64,000 bases of DNA, from contig NZ_JALDAY010000010.1 in the NCBI RefSeq assembly GCF_022698165.1, positions 372,001 to 436,000 of the forward strand. Direction: 5' to 3'. The DNA comes from Streptomyces cylindrosporus (lineage in GTDB: Bacteria > Actinomycetota > Actinomycetes > Streptomycetales > Streptomycetaceae). Positions 43,559 to 52,131 of the stretch are shown piece by piece. Under the pieces are notes generated by a model that was not told the DNA's origin, made no database searches, and was given only the letters and a program-made list of their open reading frames with translations. Position 1 is the first letter of the stretch. Every line of letters starts with the position of its first letter. The position numbers and the translations under genes were made by a program.

Positions 43559-44791
43559 ATGGCCGAACACCCCGCCTACCCCGTAGGACTCCGCCTCACC
43601 GGCCGCCGGGTCGTCATCCTCGGCGGCGGCCAGGTCGCCCAGCGCCGCCTCCCCGCGCTGATCGCGGCCGGCGCGGACATCCTTCTGGTGTCTCCCGAGG
43701 TGACCCCCTCCGTCGAGGCGATGGCGGACGCGGGGGAGATCGGCTGGGAGCGGCGCCGGTACGCCGACGGTGACCTGGCGGACGCCTGGTACGCGCTGAT
43801 CGCCACCAGCGACGCCGAGGCCAACGCCGCCGCGTCCGCCGAGGCCGAGCGCCACCGCGTGTGGTGCGTGCGCTCCGACGACGCCGACGCGGCCACCGCC
43901 TGGACCCCGGCCACCGGGCACAGCGAGGGCGTCACGGTCGCCGTCCTCACCACCGACGCGCGCGGCCGCGACCCGCGGCACACCGCCGCCATCCGGGACG
44001 CGGTCGTCGAGGGCCTGCGCGACGGCACGCTCGTCGCCCCGCACCACCGCACCCGCACGCCCGGCGTCGCCTTGGTCGGCGGCGGCCCCGGCGACCCGGA
44101 CCTGATCACCGTCCGCGGCCGCCGTCTGCTCGCCGAGGCCGACGTGGTCATCACCGACCACCTGGGCCCGCGCGACCTGCTCGCCGAACTCCCCGCCGGC
44201 GTCGAGGTGATCGACGCGGCCAAGCTGCCGTACGGGCGCTTCATGGCCCAGGAGGCCATCAACAACGCCCTGATCGAACACGCCAAGCAGGGCAAGTCCG
44301 TCGTACGGCTGAAGGGGGGCGACCCCTTCGTCTACGGCCGCGGGATGGAGGAGGTCAACGCGCTCGCCGAGGCCGGCATCCCGTGCACCGTCGTGCCCGG
44401 CATCTCCAGCTCGATCTCGGTGCCGGGCGCGGCCGGGATCCCCGTCACGCACCGGGGCGTCGCGCACGAGTTCACCGTGGTCAGCGGGCATGTCGCCCCC
44501 GACGACGAACGCTCCCTGGTCGACTGGCCCTCGCTCGCCAAGCTGACCGGCACGCTGGTCATCCTCATGGGCGTCGGCACGATCGGGAAGGTCGCCGAGA
44601 CCCTCGTCGCGCACGGTAAGTCCCCCGACACCCCGGTCGCCGTGATCCAGGAGGGCACCACGGCCGCCCAGCGCCGGGTCGACGCGACCCTCGCCACGGT
44701 CGCCGAGACGGTCGTCGCCGAGGAGGTCAAGGCCCCGTCGGTCATCGTCATCGGCGAGGTCGTGACGGTCGGACCGAGCGCGTCCGCGTAA
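43559..44791 (+). CDS. cysG: Siroheme synthase / uroporphyrinogen-III C-methyltransferase
   Basis: A 410-residue fusion. Residues 1-150 are the NAD-binding precorrin-2 dehydrogenase/ferrochelatase-like domain (VVILGGGQVAQRRLPAL). Residues about 165-405 are the SAM-dependent methyltransferase (VALVGGGPGDPDLITVRG; VRLKGGDPFVYGRG; VVPGISSS). It makes precorrin-2 and siroheme from uroporphyrinogen III, feeding both sulfite/nitrite reductases and the corrin pathway. GAGGAG precedes the ATG. Confidence 0.9.
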   Translation: MAEHPAYPVGLRLTGRRVVILGGGQVAQRRLPALIAAGADILLVSPEVTPSVEAMADAGEIGWERRRYADGDLADAWYALIATSDAEANAAASAEAERHRVWCVRSDDADAATAWTPATGHSEGVTVAVLTTDARGRDPRHTAAIRDAVVEGLRDGTLVAPHHRTRTPGVALVGGGPGDPDLITVRGRRLLAEADVVITDHLGPRDLLAELPAGVEVIDAAKLPYGRFMAQEAINNALIEHAKQGKSVVRLKGGDPFVYGRGMEEVNALAEAGIPCTVVPGISSSISVPGAAGIPVTHRGVAHEFTVVSGHVAPDDERSLVDWPSLAKLTGTLVILMGVGTIGKVAETLVAHGKSPDTPVAVIQEGTTAAQRRVDATLATVAETVVAEEVKAPSVIVIGEVVTVGPSASA

Positions 44792-44855
44792 CCGCGGGTA
44801 ACCCAACCCGTTCCGAGCCGTTGGCACCACACCCAGGACAAGGCAGTATCACCCT

Positions 44856-45674
44856 GTGGCCGATCTCATCACCGTCGAGGATCCCGACGACCCCCGCCTG
44901 CGCGACTACACGGGCCTGACCGACGTCGAACTGCGCCGCAAGCGAGAGCCGGCCGAGGGCCTGTTCATCGCCGAGGGCGAGAAGGTCATCAGACGGGCCA
45001 AGGACGCCGGTTACGAGATGCGCTCGATGCTGCTGTCCGCCAAGTGGGTCGACGTCATGCGCGATGTGATCGACGAGCTCCCGGCCCCGGTGTACGCGGT
45101 CAGCCCGGAGCTCGCCGAGCAGGTCACCGGCTACCACGTGCACCGCGGCGCGCTCGCCTCCATGCAGCGCAAGCCCCTGCCCACGGCCGCCGAACTTCTC
45201 CAGACCGCCCGCCGGGTCGTCGTCATGGAGTCGGTCAACGACCACACCAACATCGGCGCGATCTTCCGCTCGGCGGCGGCGCTCGGCATGGACGCGGTCC
45301 TGCTGTCGCCCGACTGCGCCGACCCGCTGTACCGCCGTAGCGTCAAGGTCTCGATGGGCGCGGTCTTCTCCGTCCCGTACGCCCGGCTCGACACCTGGCC
45401 CAAGGGCCTGGAGTCGGTCCGCGAGGCGGGTTTCACGCTGCTCGCGCTCACCCCCGACGAGAAGGCGAGATCCCTCGACGAGGCCGCCCCGCACAAGATG
45501 GACCGCGTGGCGCTGATGCTCGGCGCCGAGGGCGACGGCCTGTCCACGCAGGCGCTGGTGGCCGCCGACGAGTGGGTACGCATCCCGATGTCCCACGGCG
45601 TCGACTCCCTCAACGTCGGCGCGGCGGCTGCGGTCGCCTTCTACGCGGTGGCCACGGGCCGCCCACAGGGCTGA
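44856..45674 (+). CDS. SpoU/TrmH-type 2'-O-methyltransferase
   Basis: A 272-residue SPOUT methyltransferase of RNA 2'-O-ribose. The three SPOUT motifs are NDHTNIGAIFRSAAALG, LMLGAEGDGL and IPMSHGVDSLNVGAAAAVA, the last forming the trefoil knot SAM site. The N-terminal region is the substrate-binding domain. The exact rRNA or tRNA target is unknown. The NUDIX gene starts 4 nt downstream. Confidence 0.88.
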   Translation: MADLITVEDPDDPRLRDYTGLTDVELRRKREPAEGLFIAEGEKVIRRAKDAGYEMRSMLLSAKWVDVMRDVIDELPAPVYAVSPELAEQVTGYHVHRGALASMQRKPLPTAAELLQTARRVVVMESVNDHTNIGAIFRSAAALGMDAVLLSPDCADPLYRRSVKVSMGAVFSVPYARLDTWPKGLESVREAGFTLLALTPDEKARSLDEAAPHKMDRVALMLGAEGDGLSTQALVAADEWVRIPMSHGVDSLNVGAAAAVAFYAVATGRPQG

Positions 45675-45678
45675 GGCC

Positions 45679-46071
45679 TTGGCCCAGCGCGAGGCGATCG
45701 TCGCGGTACTGCGCCGGGGCGGCCGGGTCCTGGCCATCCGCCGCGGCCCGTCCGTCTCCCGCCCCGGCTACTGGCAACCGCTCAGCGGCAAGCTGGAACC
45801 GGGGGAGACCCAACAGGAGGCCCTGGTCAGAGAGGTCCAGGAGGAGGTCGGTCTCTCCGTCTCCCCGGGCGCCAAGGTCTGGGAATCGGAAACGGACGAC
45901 GGCCGCTTCCGCCTCCACTGGTGGACAGCGGACGCGCACCAGGGAGAGATCGTCCCCGACCCGGTAGAGGTGGCGGAGACCCGCTGGGTGACCCCGGAGG
46001 AGTTCCTCGCCTTGACCCCACTCTTCGAGGGCGACCGAGAGTTCTTCGAGGACATCCTGCCGACCCTGTGA
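45679..46071 (+). CDS. NUDIX hydrolase
   Basis: A 130-residue NUDIX pyrophosphohydrolase with the box GKLEPGETQQEALVREVQEE followed by VGL, matching GX5EX7REUXEEXGU. Start is TTG. Substrate unknown (nucleoside diphosphate derivative). Probably cotranscribed with the SpoU gene. Confidence 0.87.
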   Translation: MAQREAIVAVLRRGGRVLAIRRGPSVSRPGYWQPLSGKLEPGETQQEALVREVQEEVGLSVSPGAKVWESETDDGRFRLHWWTADAHQGEIVPDPVEVAETRWVTPEEFLALTPLFEGDREFFEDILPTL

Positions 46072-46075
46072 CGCC

Positions 46076-47527
46076 CTACTGACCTGCGGCCGGCTTCCCT
46101 TCCGGTACCTGCGCCGCGGGACTCGGCCGTACGTGCTGCTGCTCATTCCGTACGACGCCCCGGTCGCCGCCGAGTCCACGCGACGGCCCCTGGCAGCCCT
46201 GGGCCGCGGCGATGCCGAGCGCCACCAGCAGCGTCACGACCACGAACACGAACAGGCGTTGCCGCAGGAGCCGTGGGTTGGCGGGGCGTCGGCCGGTGCC
46301 CGTGGCCCGGGGCGCCGGACGACCGGTGCCGCTGCGAGGTCCGGGCCGGCTGCCGCCGTTGGGGCGGGTGCCGTTCCGGGAGGTGGGCGTGGGCCGCGTC
46401 CCGGGACGTGAGGTCGGCGCCCCGGCACCCCGCGGCGCCGACGACCCCGTACCACCGCGGGACACGGGGCCTCCGGCCGCCGTACCACCGCGCGACGCAC
46501 TCCCCGTGCCGCCGCCCCGCGAAGGAACCCCGCCACCGCGCACCGGAGCGGGCCCGCGGGACGACGACGGGGACGCCCCGCGCGGCGGCGGGGTCCCCTG
46601 CGGCCGACGCTGCTGCTCCGGGTAGGTGTCGGCGAGCCGCCCGGTGGGCCGGTCCGCCTCGTTCACCCGCGGCCCGGGCGGACGCATGTCGGCCGGCCCG
46701 TTCGCCTCGCGCGCGGCGATCTCCTTGAGCCGGAGCGACAGTTGGAGCGTGCTGGGCCGCTCGCCGGGGTCCTTCGCCAGACAGGCGCGGACGAGCGGAG
46801 CGAGCGCGTCCGGTACGCCGTGCAGCTGAGGCTCCTCGTGCACGACCCGGTACAGCATCACCTCGGAACTGCCGTGCCCGAAGGGCGAGTCGGCCATGGA
46901 GGCGTACGCCAGGGTCGCGCCGAGCGAGAACACGTCCGTGGCCGGCGTGACGGCGGCGCCGCGCACCTGCTCCGGCGCGAGGAAGCCGGGGGAGCCGACG
47001 GCCGTACCGACGTGCGTGAGGGTTGAGGCCCCAGTGGCCCAGGCGATGCCGAAGTCGATGATCCGCGGCCCCTTGGGGGACAGCAGGATGTTGGACGGCT
47101 TGAGATCCCGGTGCACGACCCCGGCCTCGTGCACGGCGACGAGCCCCTCGGACAGCGCGGCCCCCACGGCCGCGACGTCGGCCGCGCTCAGCGGCCCCTC
47201 GTCGGCGACCTTGTCGTGCAGGGAGGGCCCGGGCACGTACTGCGTGGCGAACCACGGACGGTCCGCGTCGAGATCCGCCGCGACCAGCCGGGCCGTGCAC
47301 CCGCCCCTGATCCGCCGCGCGGCCGACACCTCGCGCGCGAACCGCGACCGGAACTCCTGATCCTCCGCCAGGTCGGGCCGGATGACCTTCAGCGCGACCC
47401 GCTGCCCCTTCTTGTCGGAGCCCAGGTAGACAACGCCCATCCCGCCCGCGCCGAGCCGTCTGTGAAGCCTGAACGAGCCGACGACGCGCGGGTCCTCGCG
47501 CCTCAGGCGCATCATCGCCATGTTCAT
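46076..47527 (-). CDS. Membrane Ser/Thr protein kinase
   Basis: A 483-residue Hanks-type kinase. The kinase domain (about 15-265) has the glycine loop LGAGGMGVVY, VALKVI lysine, HRDLKPSN catalytic loop, IDFGIA and APEQ. A Pro/Gly/Arg/Ser-rich linker of about 130 residues follows, then one transmembrane helix near residue 430 (LFVFVVVTLLVALGIAA) and a short extracytoplasmic tail without PASTA repeats. The start is ATG at 47527 or 47521; GTG at 47557 is possible. The linker is low complexity and likely disordered. Confidence 0.88.
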   Translation of the reverse strand: MNMAMMRLRREDPRVVGSFRLHRRLGAGGMGVVYLGSDKKGQRVALKVIRPDLAEDQEFRSRFAREVSAARRIRGGCTARLVAADLDADRPWFATQYVPGPSLHDKVADEGPLSAADVAAVGAALSEGLVAVHEAGVVHRDLKPSNILLSPKGPRIIDFGIAWATGASTLTHVGTAVGSPGFLAPEQVRGAAVTPATDVFSLGATLAYASMADSPFGHGSSEVMLYRVVHEEPQLHGVPDALAPLVRACLAKDPGERPSTLQLSLRLKEIAAREANGPADMRPPGPRVNEADRPTGRLADTYPEQQRRPQGTPPPRGASPSSSRGPAPVRGGGVPSRGGGTGSASRGGTAAGGPVSRGGTGSSAPRGAGAPTSRPGTRPTPTSRNGTRPNGGSRPGPRSGTGRPAPRATGTGRRPANPRLLRQRLFVFVVVTLLVALGIAAAQGCQGPSRGLGGDRGVVRNEQQHVRPSPAAQVPEGKPAAGQ

Positions 47528-47723
47528 CCCCGCTGCCCGGTCCGTGTGACGTGGCACAGCTTACGTTTACCCGGCCGCCCGCGCGCAGAGGCCGCGCCCT
47601 CTCGTCCAGATCGATTGTCAGTGCCGGGTGGGAGACTTGAAGGACGGTCAGGGAGCGCGCGAACAGGCGCACTTAGCCACCGCCCCGCTCCCAACCACCC
47701 GTCACAGAAGGGGGATTGAACAC

Positions 47724-47999
47724 GTGAAGGGTGATCGCGTGGAGATAGTCGTGGACGCGGGCGACACGACCCGCACCTATGAGGTGGTGGCGAGCAGGGC
47801 GGGCCGCAGGGTGGAGACGGCGGTACGACGAGGTGTAGTGGAAGTGAGCGAAGTCACCCGGAGCGGCTCCGTGGTCCGTACCGCCCGGTTCATGGCCACA
47901 CGGGTGCTGGCCCTGGTCGAGCAGCCGGTGCCGCGGGAGGACAGCTCAGAAAAGCCCGGACACTCCGGGCGTCCCCTCCGGGAAGACCCTGAGACCTAG
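47724..47999 (+). CDS. Small protein of unknown function
   Basis: A 91-residue protein, mostly beta-forming and basic in its core (VEIVVDAGDTTRTYEVVASR, VVEVSEVTRSG). GTG start with AAGGGGG about 8 nt upstream. It is divergent from the kinase gene. I do not recognise a family. Confidence 0.65.
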   Translation: MKGDRVEIVVDAGDTTRTYEVVASRAGRRVETAVRRGVVEVSEVTRSGSVVRTARFMATRVLALVEQPVPREDSSEKPGHSGRPLREDPET

Positions 48000-48195
48000 G
48001 TCCACGTCTCCACCCAGGGGAGTACTCCCCACCTGCTGGCTCATCCTCCGGGAGGCCCGGCAATCGGTACGAGGGCATGACGTGCGACGAGCGCCGGACG
48101 CCTAGATTTGAGGTCAAGCGGCGGGTGCAGCACTCGTCCCCCGAGGTCAGACACCCGCCGCTGCCAACGACAACTGAACGGTCAGGAGAGGGACC

Positions 48196-48390
48196 ATGGC
48201 TCTGACGGCACCGCGGACGCTGATCCGCACAAGCGAGCGCACAGAGCTCCGCCGCCGCACGGGCCGCCGCCACCCCCTGGTGGCGACGCTCATGGTCCTC
48301 CCCCTGGCGGCCCTGCTCTTCTTCGTCTTCGACGGCTGGGAGACAGTGGCCACACAGGCGTCGTCCGTGGGCGTGATGCTGGGGCGCTGA
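48196..48390 (+). CDS. Small single-pass membrane protein
   Basis: A 64-residue protein: a basic N-terminus rich in Arg, one transmembrane helix (LVATLMVLPLAALLFFVF) and a short tail. AGGAGAGGG lies 4 nt before the ATG, a very strong ribosome binding site that supports the gene. The upstream 196 nt hold a GGGGAGTACTCCCC palindrome (about 48018). Confidence 0.7.
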   Translation: MALTAPRTLIRTSERTELRRRTGRRHPLVATLMVLPLAALLFFVFDGWETVATQASSVGVMLGR

Positions 48391-48477
48391 GCGGCGACCC
48401 CAGGCCCGGAAGAGCGGTCCGGGCGGGGACATCCACCCATGAAACCCCGTGGGGACGGGGGTGCGGCGGACGGCAAA

Positions 48478-48511
48478 AATGCCGGCGCAGCTGGGGAGCT
48501 GCGCCGGCATT
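48478..48511. terminator. Perfect 15-bp bidirectional hairpin
   Basis: AATGCCGGCGCAGCT (48478-48492) and AGCTGCGCCGGCATT (48497-48511) pair perfectly around a GGGG loop; flanking GGCAAA and TTTGCC extend the stem with a 2-nt bulge. T-rich sequence follows on the minus strand (ATTTTTGCC) and, weaker, on the plus strand. It would terminate transcripts from either side; on the plus strand it ends the small membrane-protein gene. Confidence 0.75.
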
Positions 48512-48569
48512 GCTTTGCCCAAAGCCGCCCTCCGCACGCAAGGGGCGGCGCCTTCGCGACGCAGGCCGG

Positions 48570-48790
48570 CATTTTCGGCTCGTGAGGCGTTGGAGGCTGG
48601 TCCTGGCCATCCGCACCCCCCACCCCGGAGCGGGCGGCACCTCCTCAACACCGGCCGGCATCTCTCAGCCCGTCCGGCGTTTGAGGACGAGGCCCGTTCA
48701 GGGCCGACGGGGGTCCAGGGGGCGGAGCCCCCTGGGCGGGGTCGAAGGGGCGGCAGCCCCTGGGGATGGGACGGGTAGGGGCGGCGGGGG
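48570..48790. repeat. Streptomyces-type intergenic repeat with hairpins
   Basis: CAGCCCGTCCGGCGTTTGAG (48666 on) followed by GACGAGGCCCG is a sequence I associate with repeats scattered between Streptomyces genes. A diverged copy (GGCCGGCAT...GGCGTTGGAGG) lies directly upstream at about 48572. Downstream come three perfect hairpins: GGCCC/GGGCC (48691-48705), CCAGGGGGC/GCCCCCTGG (48715-48735) and AGGGGC/GCCCCT (48746-48761). The block lies in a 483-nt gene-free stretch. Its dispersed nature is from memory, not searched. Confidence 0.6.
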
Positions 48791-48873
48791 CGAGAAACTC
48801 CCGGGCCCCACAACCCCGCCGCACCTCCCCGCCGTACCCTCACGACCAGACCCCCCCGCCCGCAGGGAGCCCC

Positions 48874-49929
48874 GTGACCCCCACCCCCTTGCTCACCGAC
48901 CTCACCGCCCGAGTCAAGGCCAAGGCCCACTCCCGCACCACTCCCTGCCCCTGCGCCACCCCCGGTTCACCCGCCCCCCGCACCACCCTCGCCGACCGCC
49001 CCGACGCCACGGTCGTCCGCCACGCGGACACGGTCGCCAAGGCCCACGCCCCCGGCACCCCCCTCACCGACCTCACCCTCCGCCTCGCCACGGCCACCCA
49101 CCTCCCCGGCATCCTCCTGTCCCCACTCACCCCGATCCCGGTCGACCTGCACGGCCGCCAGGTGACCTTCTGGCCCTACGGCACCCCCGTCGACCCCGAC
49201 GCCCCGGACGCCGCCCCCTGGGAAGCCGCCGGCACCCTCCTGGCCCACCTCCACCGAACACCCACCTCCACCCTCCCCTCCCTCTTCAGGCCCACCCTCA
49301 GCCCCGCCACCACCACACCCCCACCCACCACCACACCCCCACCCACCACCTCGCCTTCCCCCGCCCTACCCCCCATGCGCGGCCCCGCCAAAGCAGCCCA
49401 AGCCATCGCCCGCCTCACCGCCTCCGCCACCGCCGCCGACCACCCCGCCGCACAACCCGTCCTCCACGCCTGGCGCACCCTCCCCGCCTGGGCCCGAGCC
49501 GAGGCGCCCATGCCGGACACCAGCACCCTCTGCCACGGCGACCTGCACCTCGGCCAGCTCGTCCGGCATCCCGCCCCCGACGGCCCCTGGCTGCTCATCG
49601 ACGTCGACGACCTCGGTACCGGCGTCCCCGCCTGGGACCTCGCCCGCCCCGCCGCCTGGTACGCCTGCGGACTCCTCCACCCCGACGAGTGGACCCGCTT
49701 CCTCACCGCCTACCGCGCCGCCGCCGGCCCGGCCGTCCCCGCCGACGGCGACCCCTGGCCCGCCCTGGACGTCCCGGCCCGCGCCCTCACCGTGCAGACC
49801 GCCGCCCGCGCGATCACCAAGGCCACGGCGGAGAACCGCGACCTCGACGAGATCGAGATGTCCATGATCGATGCATGTGCCCGAATGAGTTCCCTCCCAC
49901 CGGAGTTGGCGCCGGATTTCCCGAAGTAG
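48874..49929 (+). CDS. APH-fold phosphotransferase
   Basis: A 351-residue aminoglycoside/choline-phosphotransferase-like protein. The catalytic loop is LCHGDLHLGQLV and the metal site LIDVDDLGTGVPAWDLARP. Between the lobes lies a Thr/Pro insert (TTTPPPTTTPPP) encoded by ACC/CCC-type repeats. GTG start with CAGGGAG upstream. It may act on an antibiotic, a sugar or a homoserine/choline-like small molecule; resistance should not be assumed. Confidence 0.8.
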   Translation: MTPTPLLTDLTARVKAKAHSRTTPCPCATPGSPAPRTTLADRPDATVVRHADTVAKAHAPGTPLTDLTLRLATATHLPGILLSPLTPIPVDLHGRQVTFWPYGTPVDPDAPDAAPWEAAGTLLAHLHRTPTSTLPSLFRPTLSPATTTPPPTTTPPPTTSPSPALPPMRGPAKAAQAIARLTASATAADHPAAQPVLHAWRTLPAWARAEAPMPDTSTLCHGDLHLGQLVRHPAPDGPWLLIDVDDLGTGVPAWDLARPAAWYACGLLHPDEWTRFLTAYRAAAGPAVPADGDPWPALDVPARALTVQTAARAITKATAENRDLDEIEMSMIDACARMSSLPPELAPDFPK

Positions 49930-50010
49930 GGTGCAACCGACCGCAGCCGGGATGGAGTCTGTCCTGGCGGAACGCGAAGCAGGACCGACGGGCTAGGAGT
50001 TGAGCCGACG

Positions 50011-50316
50011 ATGCAGTGTCCGAAGTGTCACGCGCCGATGCACACGTACAACCGCAACGGTGTCCAGATCGAGCAGTGCAGCGGCTGCCGCGGGATCTTC
50101 CTCGACTACGGCGAGCTGGAGGCGCTGACCCGCCTGGAGTCCCAGTGGCAGCAGCCCGGGCCGCCGCCCCCGGGCGTCCCGCAGGCCTACCCCGCCCCGC
50201 CCGCGCCCGCCTGGGGCGCCCCGCACGGCGGCGGCCACGGCGGTGGTCACTACGGCGGCCACCACGGCGGTCACCACCGCCACAAGAGCTTCGGCCACAT
50301 GCTGTTCTCCAGCTGA
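50011..50316 (+). CDS. Zinc-ribbon (TFIIB-type) protein with His/Gly-rich tail
   Basis: A 101-residue protein. The N-terminus has two CxxC pairs (CPKC and CSGC) with the FLDYGELEAL extension of the zf-TFIIB family. A Pro/Ala linker follows, then a tail with about eleven histidines among glycines (GGGHGGGHYGGHHGGHHRHK), which could bind nickel, zinc or copper. AGGAG is 12 nt before the ATG. Function unknown. Confidence 0.8.
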   Translation: MQCPKCHAPMHTYNRNGVQIEQCSGCRGIFLDYGELEALTRLESQWQQPGPPPPGVPQAYPAPPAPAWGAPHGGGHGGGHYGGHHGGHHRHKSFGHMLFSS

Positions 50317-50327
50317 CGGCACACGAC

Positions 50328-50362
50328 GAAGCCCCCGACCGTACGAGACGGCCGGGGGCTTC
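50328..50362. terminator. Terminator between the zinc-ribbon gene and the tRNA cluster
   Basis: GAAGCCCCCGACCGT (50328-50342) and ACGGCCGGGGGCTTC (50348-50362) pair with one wobble and a 5-nt loop. It can serve both the plus-strand gene and the minus-strand tRNA transcript. Its edge is 3 nt from the CCA end of the first tRNA. Confidence 0.8.
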
Positions 50363-50365
50363 GGC

Positions 50366-50440
50366 TGGTGCGCGATACTGGGATTGAACCAGTGACCTCT
50401 TCCGTGTCAGGGAAGCGCTCTCCCGCTGAGCTAATCGCGC
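50366..50440 (-). tRNA. tRNA-Val(GAC), with encoded CCA
   Basis: Full cloverleaf: acceptor GCGCGAT/ATCGCGC, anticodon stem CTTCC/GGAAG with loop CTGACAC (anticodon GAC), T arm with GGTTCAATCC and discriminator A followed by CCA. It is the last of five tRNAs on this strand. Confidence 0.95.
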
Positions 50441-50471
50441 GGGAACCACGATCAAGATCGTGTGTACTGCG

Positions 50472-50543
50472 TGCGCGATACTGGGATTGAACCAGTGACC
50501 TCTTCCGTGTCAGGGAAGCGCTCTCCCGCTGAGCTAATCGCGC
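50472..50543 (-). tRNA. tRNA-Val(GAC), second copy
   Basis: Body identical to the copy at 50366-50440, including the GCGCGAT acceptor stem and the CTGACAC anticodon loop. The 3' CCA is not encoded here. Spacing to the next copy is about 30 nt. Confidence 0.95.
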
Positions 50544-50566
50544 GGGTCGAAGCCTTGCGGCTCCAG

Positions 50567-50638
50567 TGGACGATACTGGGATTGAACCAGTGACCTCTTC
50601 CGTGTCAGGGAAGCGCTCTCCCGCTGAGCTAATCGTCC
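50567..50638 (-). tRNA. tRNA-Val(GAC), third copy with altered acceptor stem
   Basis: Identical to the other two tRNA-Val(GAC) copies except in the acceptor stem, which reads GGACGAT paired with ATCGTCC instead of GCGCGAT/ATCGCGC. The changes are matched on both strands, so the stem stays paired. CCA is not encoded. Confidence 0.95.
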
Positions 50639-50639
50639 T

Positions 50640-50713
50640 TGGAGGTGGAGACGGGATTTGAACCCGTGTAGACGGCTTTGCAGGCCGTTGCCTCGCCTCT
50701 CGGCCACTCCACC
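50640..50713 (-). tRNA. tRNA-Cys(GCA), with encoded CCA
   Basis: Acceptor GGTGGAG/CTCCACC, anticodon stem ACGGC/GCCGT with loop CTGCAAA (anticodon GCA) and discriminator T, the identity base of tRNA-Cys, followed by CCA. Confidence 0.95.
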
Positions 50714-50752
50714 AGGAGTGAGGGGTTCGGGATGATCCCCCTTGCTCTTCCG

Positions 50753-50825
50753 AGCGAACGACGAGGTTCGAACTCGCGACCTCAACCTTGGCAAGGTTGC
50801 GCTCTACCAACTGAGCTACGTTCGC
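50753..50825 (-). tRNA. tRNA-Gly(GCC)
   Basis: Acceptor GCGAACG/CGTTCGC, anticodon stem CAACC/GGTTG with loop TTGCCAA (anticodon GCC), T arm GAGTTCGAACCTC and discriminator T. It is the promoter-proximal gene of the cluster Gly-Cys-Val-Val-Val. Confidence 0.95.
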
Positions 50826-51003
50826 CTGTCTTTCCGATCCGCTTGCGCGTCCCGGCGACGTGTTGAACTCTAGCGGATTCCGGGGCCAGTACAAAAACGC
50901 GTTTGCGCAGCGTGCTGCCCTGCGCCTGCTCACGGGCGTGGCCAGGGCGTCCGTGGGGACACGTCGAGGTCACCTTTCGGACACCCGCCATAGACTCGAC
51001 CGC

Positions 51004-52131
51004 GTGCACGACCTCCCTCCCCTCGCCCGCTTCGGCACCCGCGTCGCCACCGGCCTCCTCGACGTCACCAGCGACCCCGCGGCCCTGGACTCCACCGGCT
51101 TCTGGGCCGTCGCCGCCGACTTCGAGGGCCGTCTGACCTGCGCCCGCTTCCGGGACGTACGGGAAGAACCCGTGCCCGCGCCGGTGCCGGGGAAGTGGCA
51201 GGGGCCCGCCGCCGGTGACTGGACGTCGTCCCTCGACCGCGCCGCGTACACGGACGGCGTGCGCCGGATCCGGGAGCACATCGCGGCCGGCGAGGTCTAC
51301 CAGGCGAACCTCTGCCGGGTGCTCGCCGCCCCGGTGGCACCGGACGCCGACGTGGACGCCCTCACCGCGCTGCTCGCCCGCGGCAACCCGGCGCCGTACG
51401 CAGGAACGATCCGGCTGCCCGGGCACGGCGTCGAGCTCGCCACCGCCTCGCCCGAGCTGTTCCTGCGCCGTGCCGGACGGATCGTCGAGTCCGGGCCGAT
51501 CAAGGGCACCGGGCGCACCGAGGCCGATCTGCTGGAGAAGGACTACGCCGAGAACGTGATGATCGTGGACCTGGTCCGCAACGACATCGGGCGCGTCTGC
51601 GCCACCGGCAGCGTCACCGTGCCCGACCTGTGCGCCGTCGAGAAGCACCCCGGGCTCGTCCACCTCGTCTCCACGGTCCGCGGCGAGTTGCGCGCCGGCG
51701 CCGGCTGGCCCGAGCTGCTCGACGCGGCCTTCCCGCCCGGCTCGGTCACCGGCGCGCCCAAGTCGAGCGCGCTGCGGATCATCGACGCCCTGGAGACGGC
51801 ACCGCGCGGCCCGTACTGCGGCGGCATCGGCTGGGTCGACGCCGACCGCGGAACCGGCGAGCTGGCGGTCGGCATCCGTACGTTCTGGATCGACCGCGCG
51901 GCCGGGGAGCTCCGCTTCGGCACCGGCGCGGGCATCACCTGGGGCTCCGACCCCGAGGCGGAGTGGCGGGAGACCGAGCTGAAGGCGGCCCGACTGCTCG
52001 CGGTAGCGTCGGGCACGTACGAGTGGTGTGCGGAGGGACCGGCAGGGGGCTGTGCCGACCCGAGGACCGACCCTCGGACCCCCGGCCACCACGACGCCCC
52101 CGGCGCAGAGTTGCGAGGACCAGAACAGTGA
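51004..52131 (+). CDS. Chorismate-utilising enzyme, PabB-like
   Basis: A 375-residue protein of the anthranilate synthase/aminodeoxychorismate synthase component I family, lacking the long N-terminal domain of TrpE. Motifs are AGEVYQANLCR, SPELFLRR, the conserved PIKGT, the DLVRNDIGRV segment and GSVTGAPKSSAL. With the next gene it probably makes p-aminobenzoate for folate or a secondary metabolite. No glutamine amidotransferase subunit is adjacent. GTG start at 51004. The last 30 residues look non-conserved. Confidence 0.82.
   Translation: MHDLPPLARFGTRVATGLLDVTSDPAALDSTGFWAVAADFEGRLTCARFRDVREEPVPAPVPGKWQGPAAGDWTSSLDRAAYTDGVRRIREHIAAGEVYQANLCRVLAAPVAPDADVDALTALLARGNPAPYAGTIRLPGHGVELATASPELFLRRAGRIVESGPIKGTGRTEADLLEKDYAENVMIVDLVRNDIGRVCATGSVTVPDLCAVEKHPGLVHLVSTVRGELRAGAGWPELLDAAFPPGSVTGAPKSSALRIIDALETAPRGPYCGGIGWVDADRGTGELAVGIRTFWIDRAAGELRFGTGAGITWGSDPEAEWRETELKAARLLAVASGTYEWCAEGPAGGCADPRTDPRTPGHHDAPGAELRGPEQ

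Noticed and set aside
48874..49929. Antibiotic resistance gene (APH)
   Set aside because: Only the general APH-fold motifs are present; no resistance context, so resistance is not claimed.
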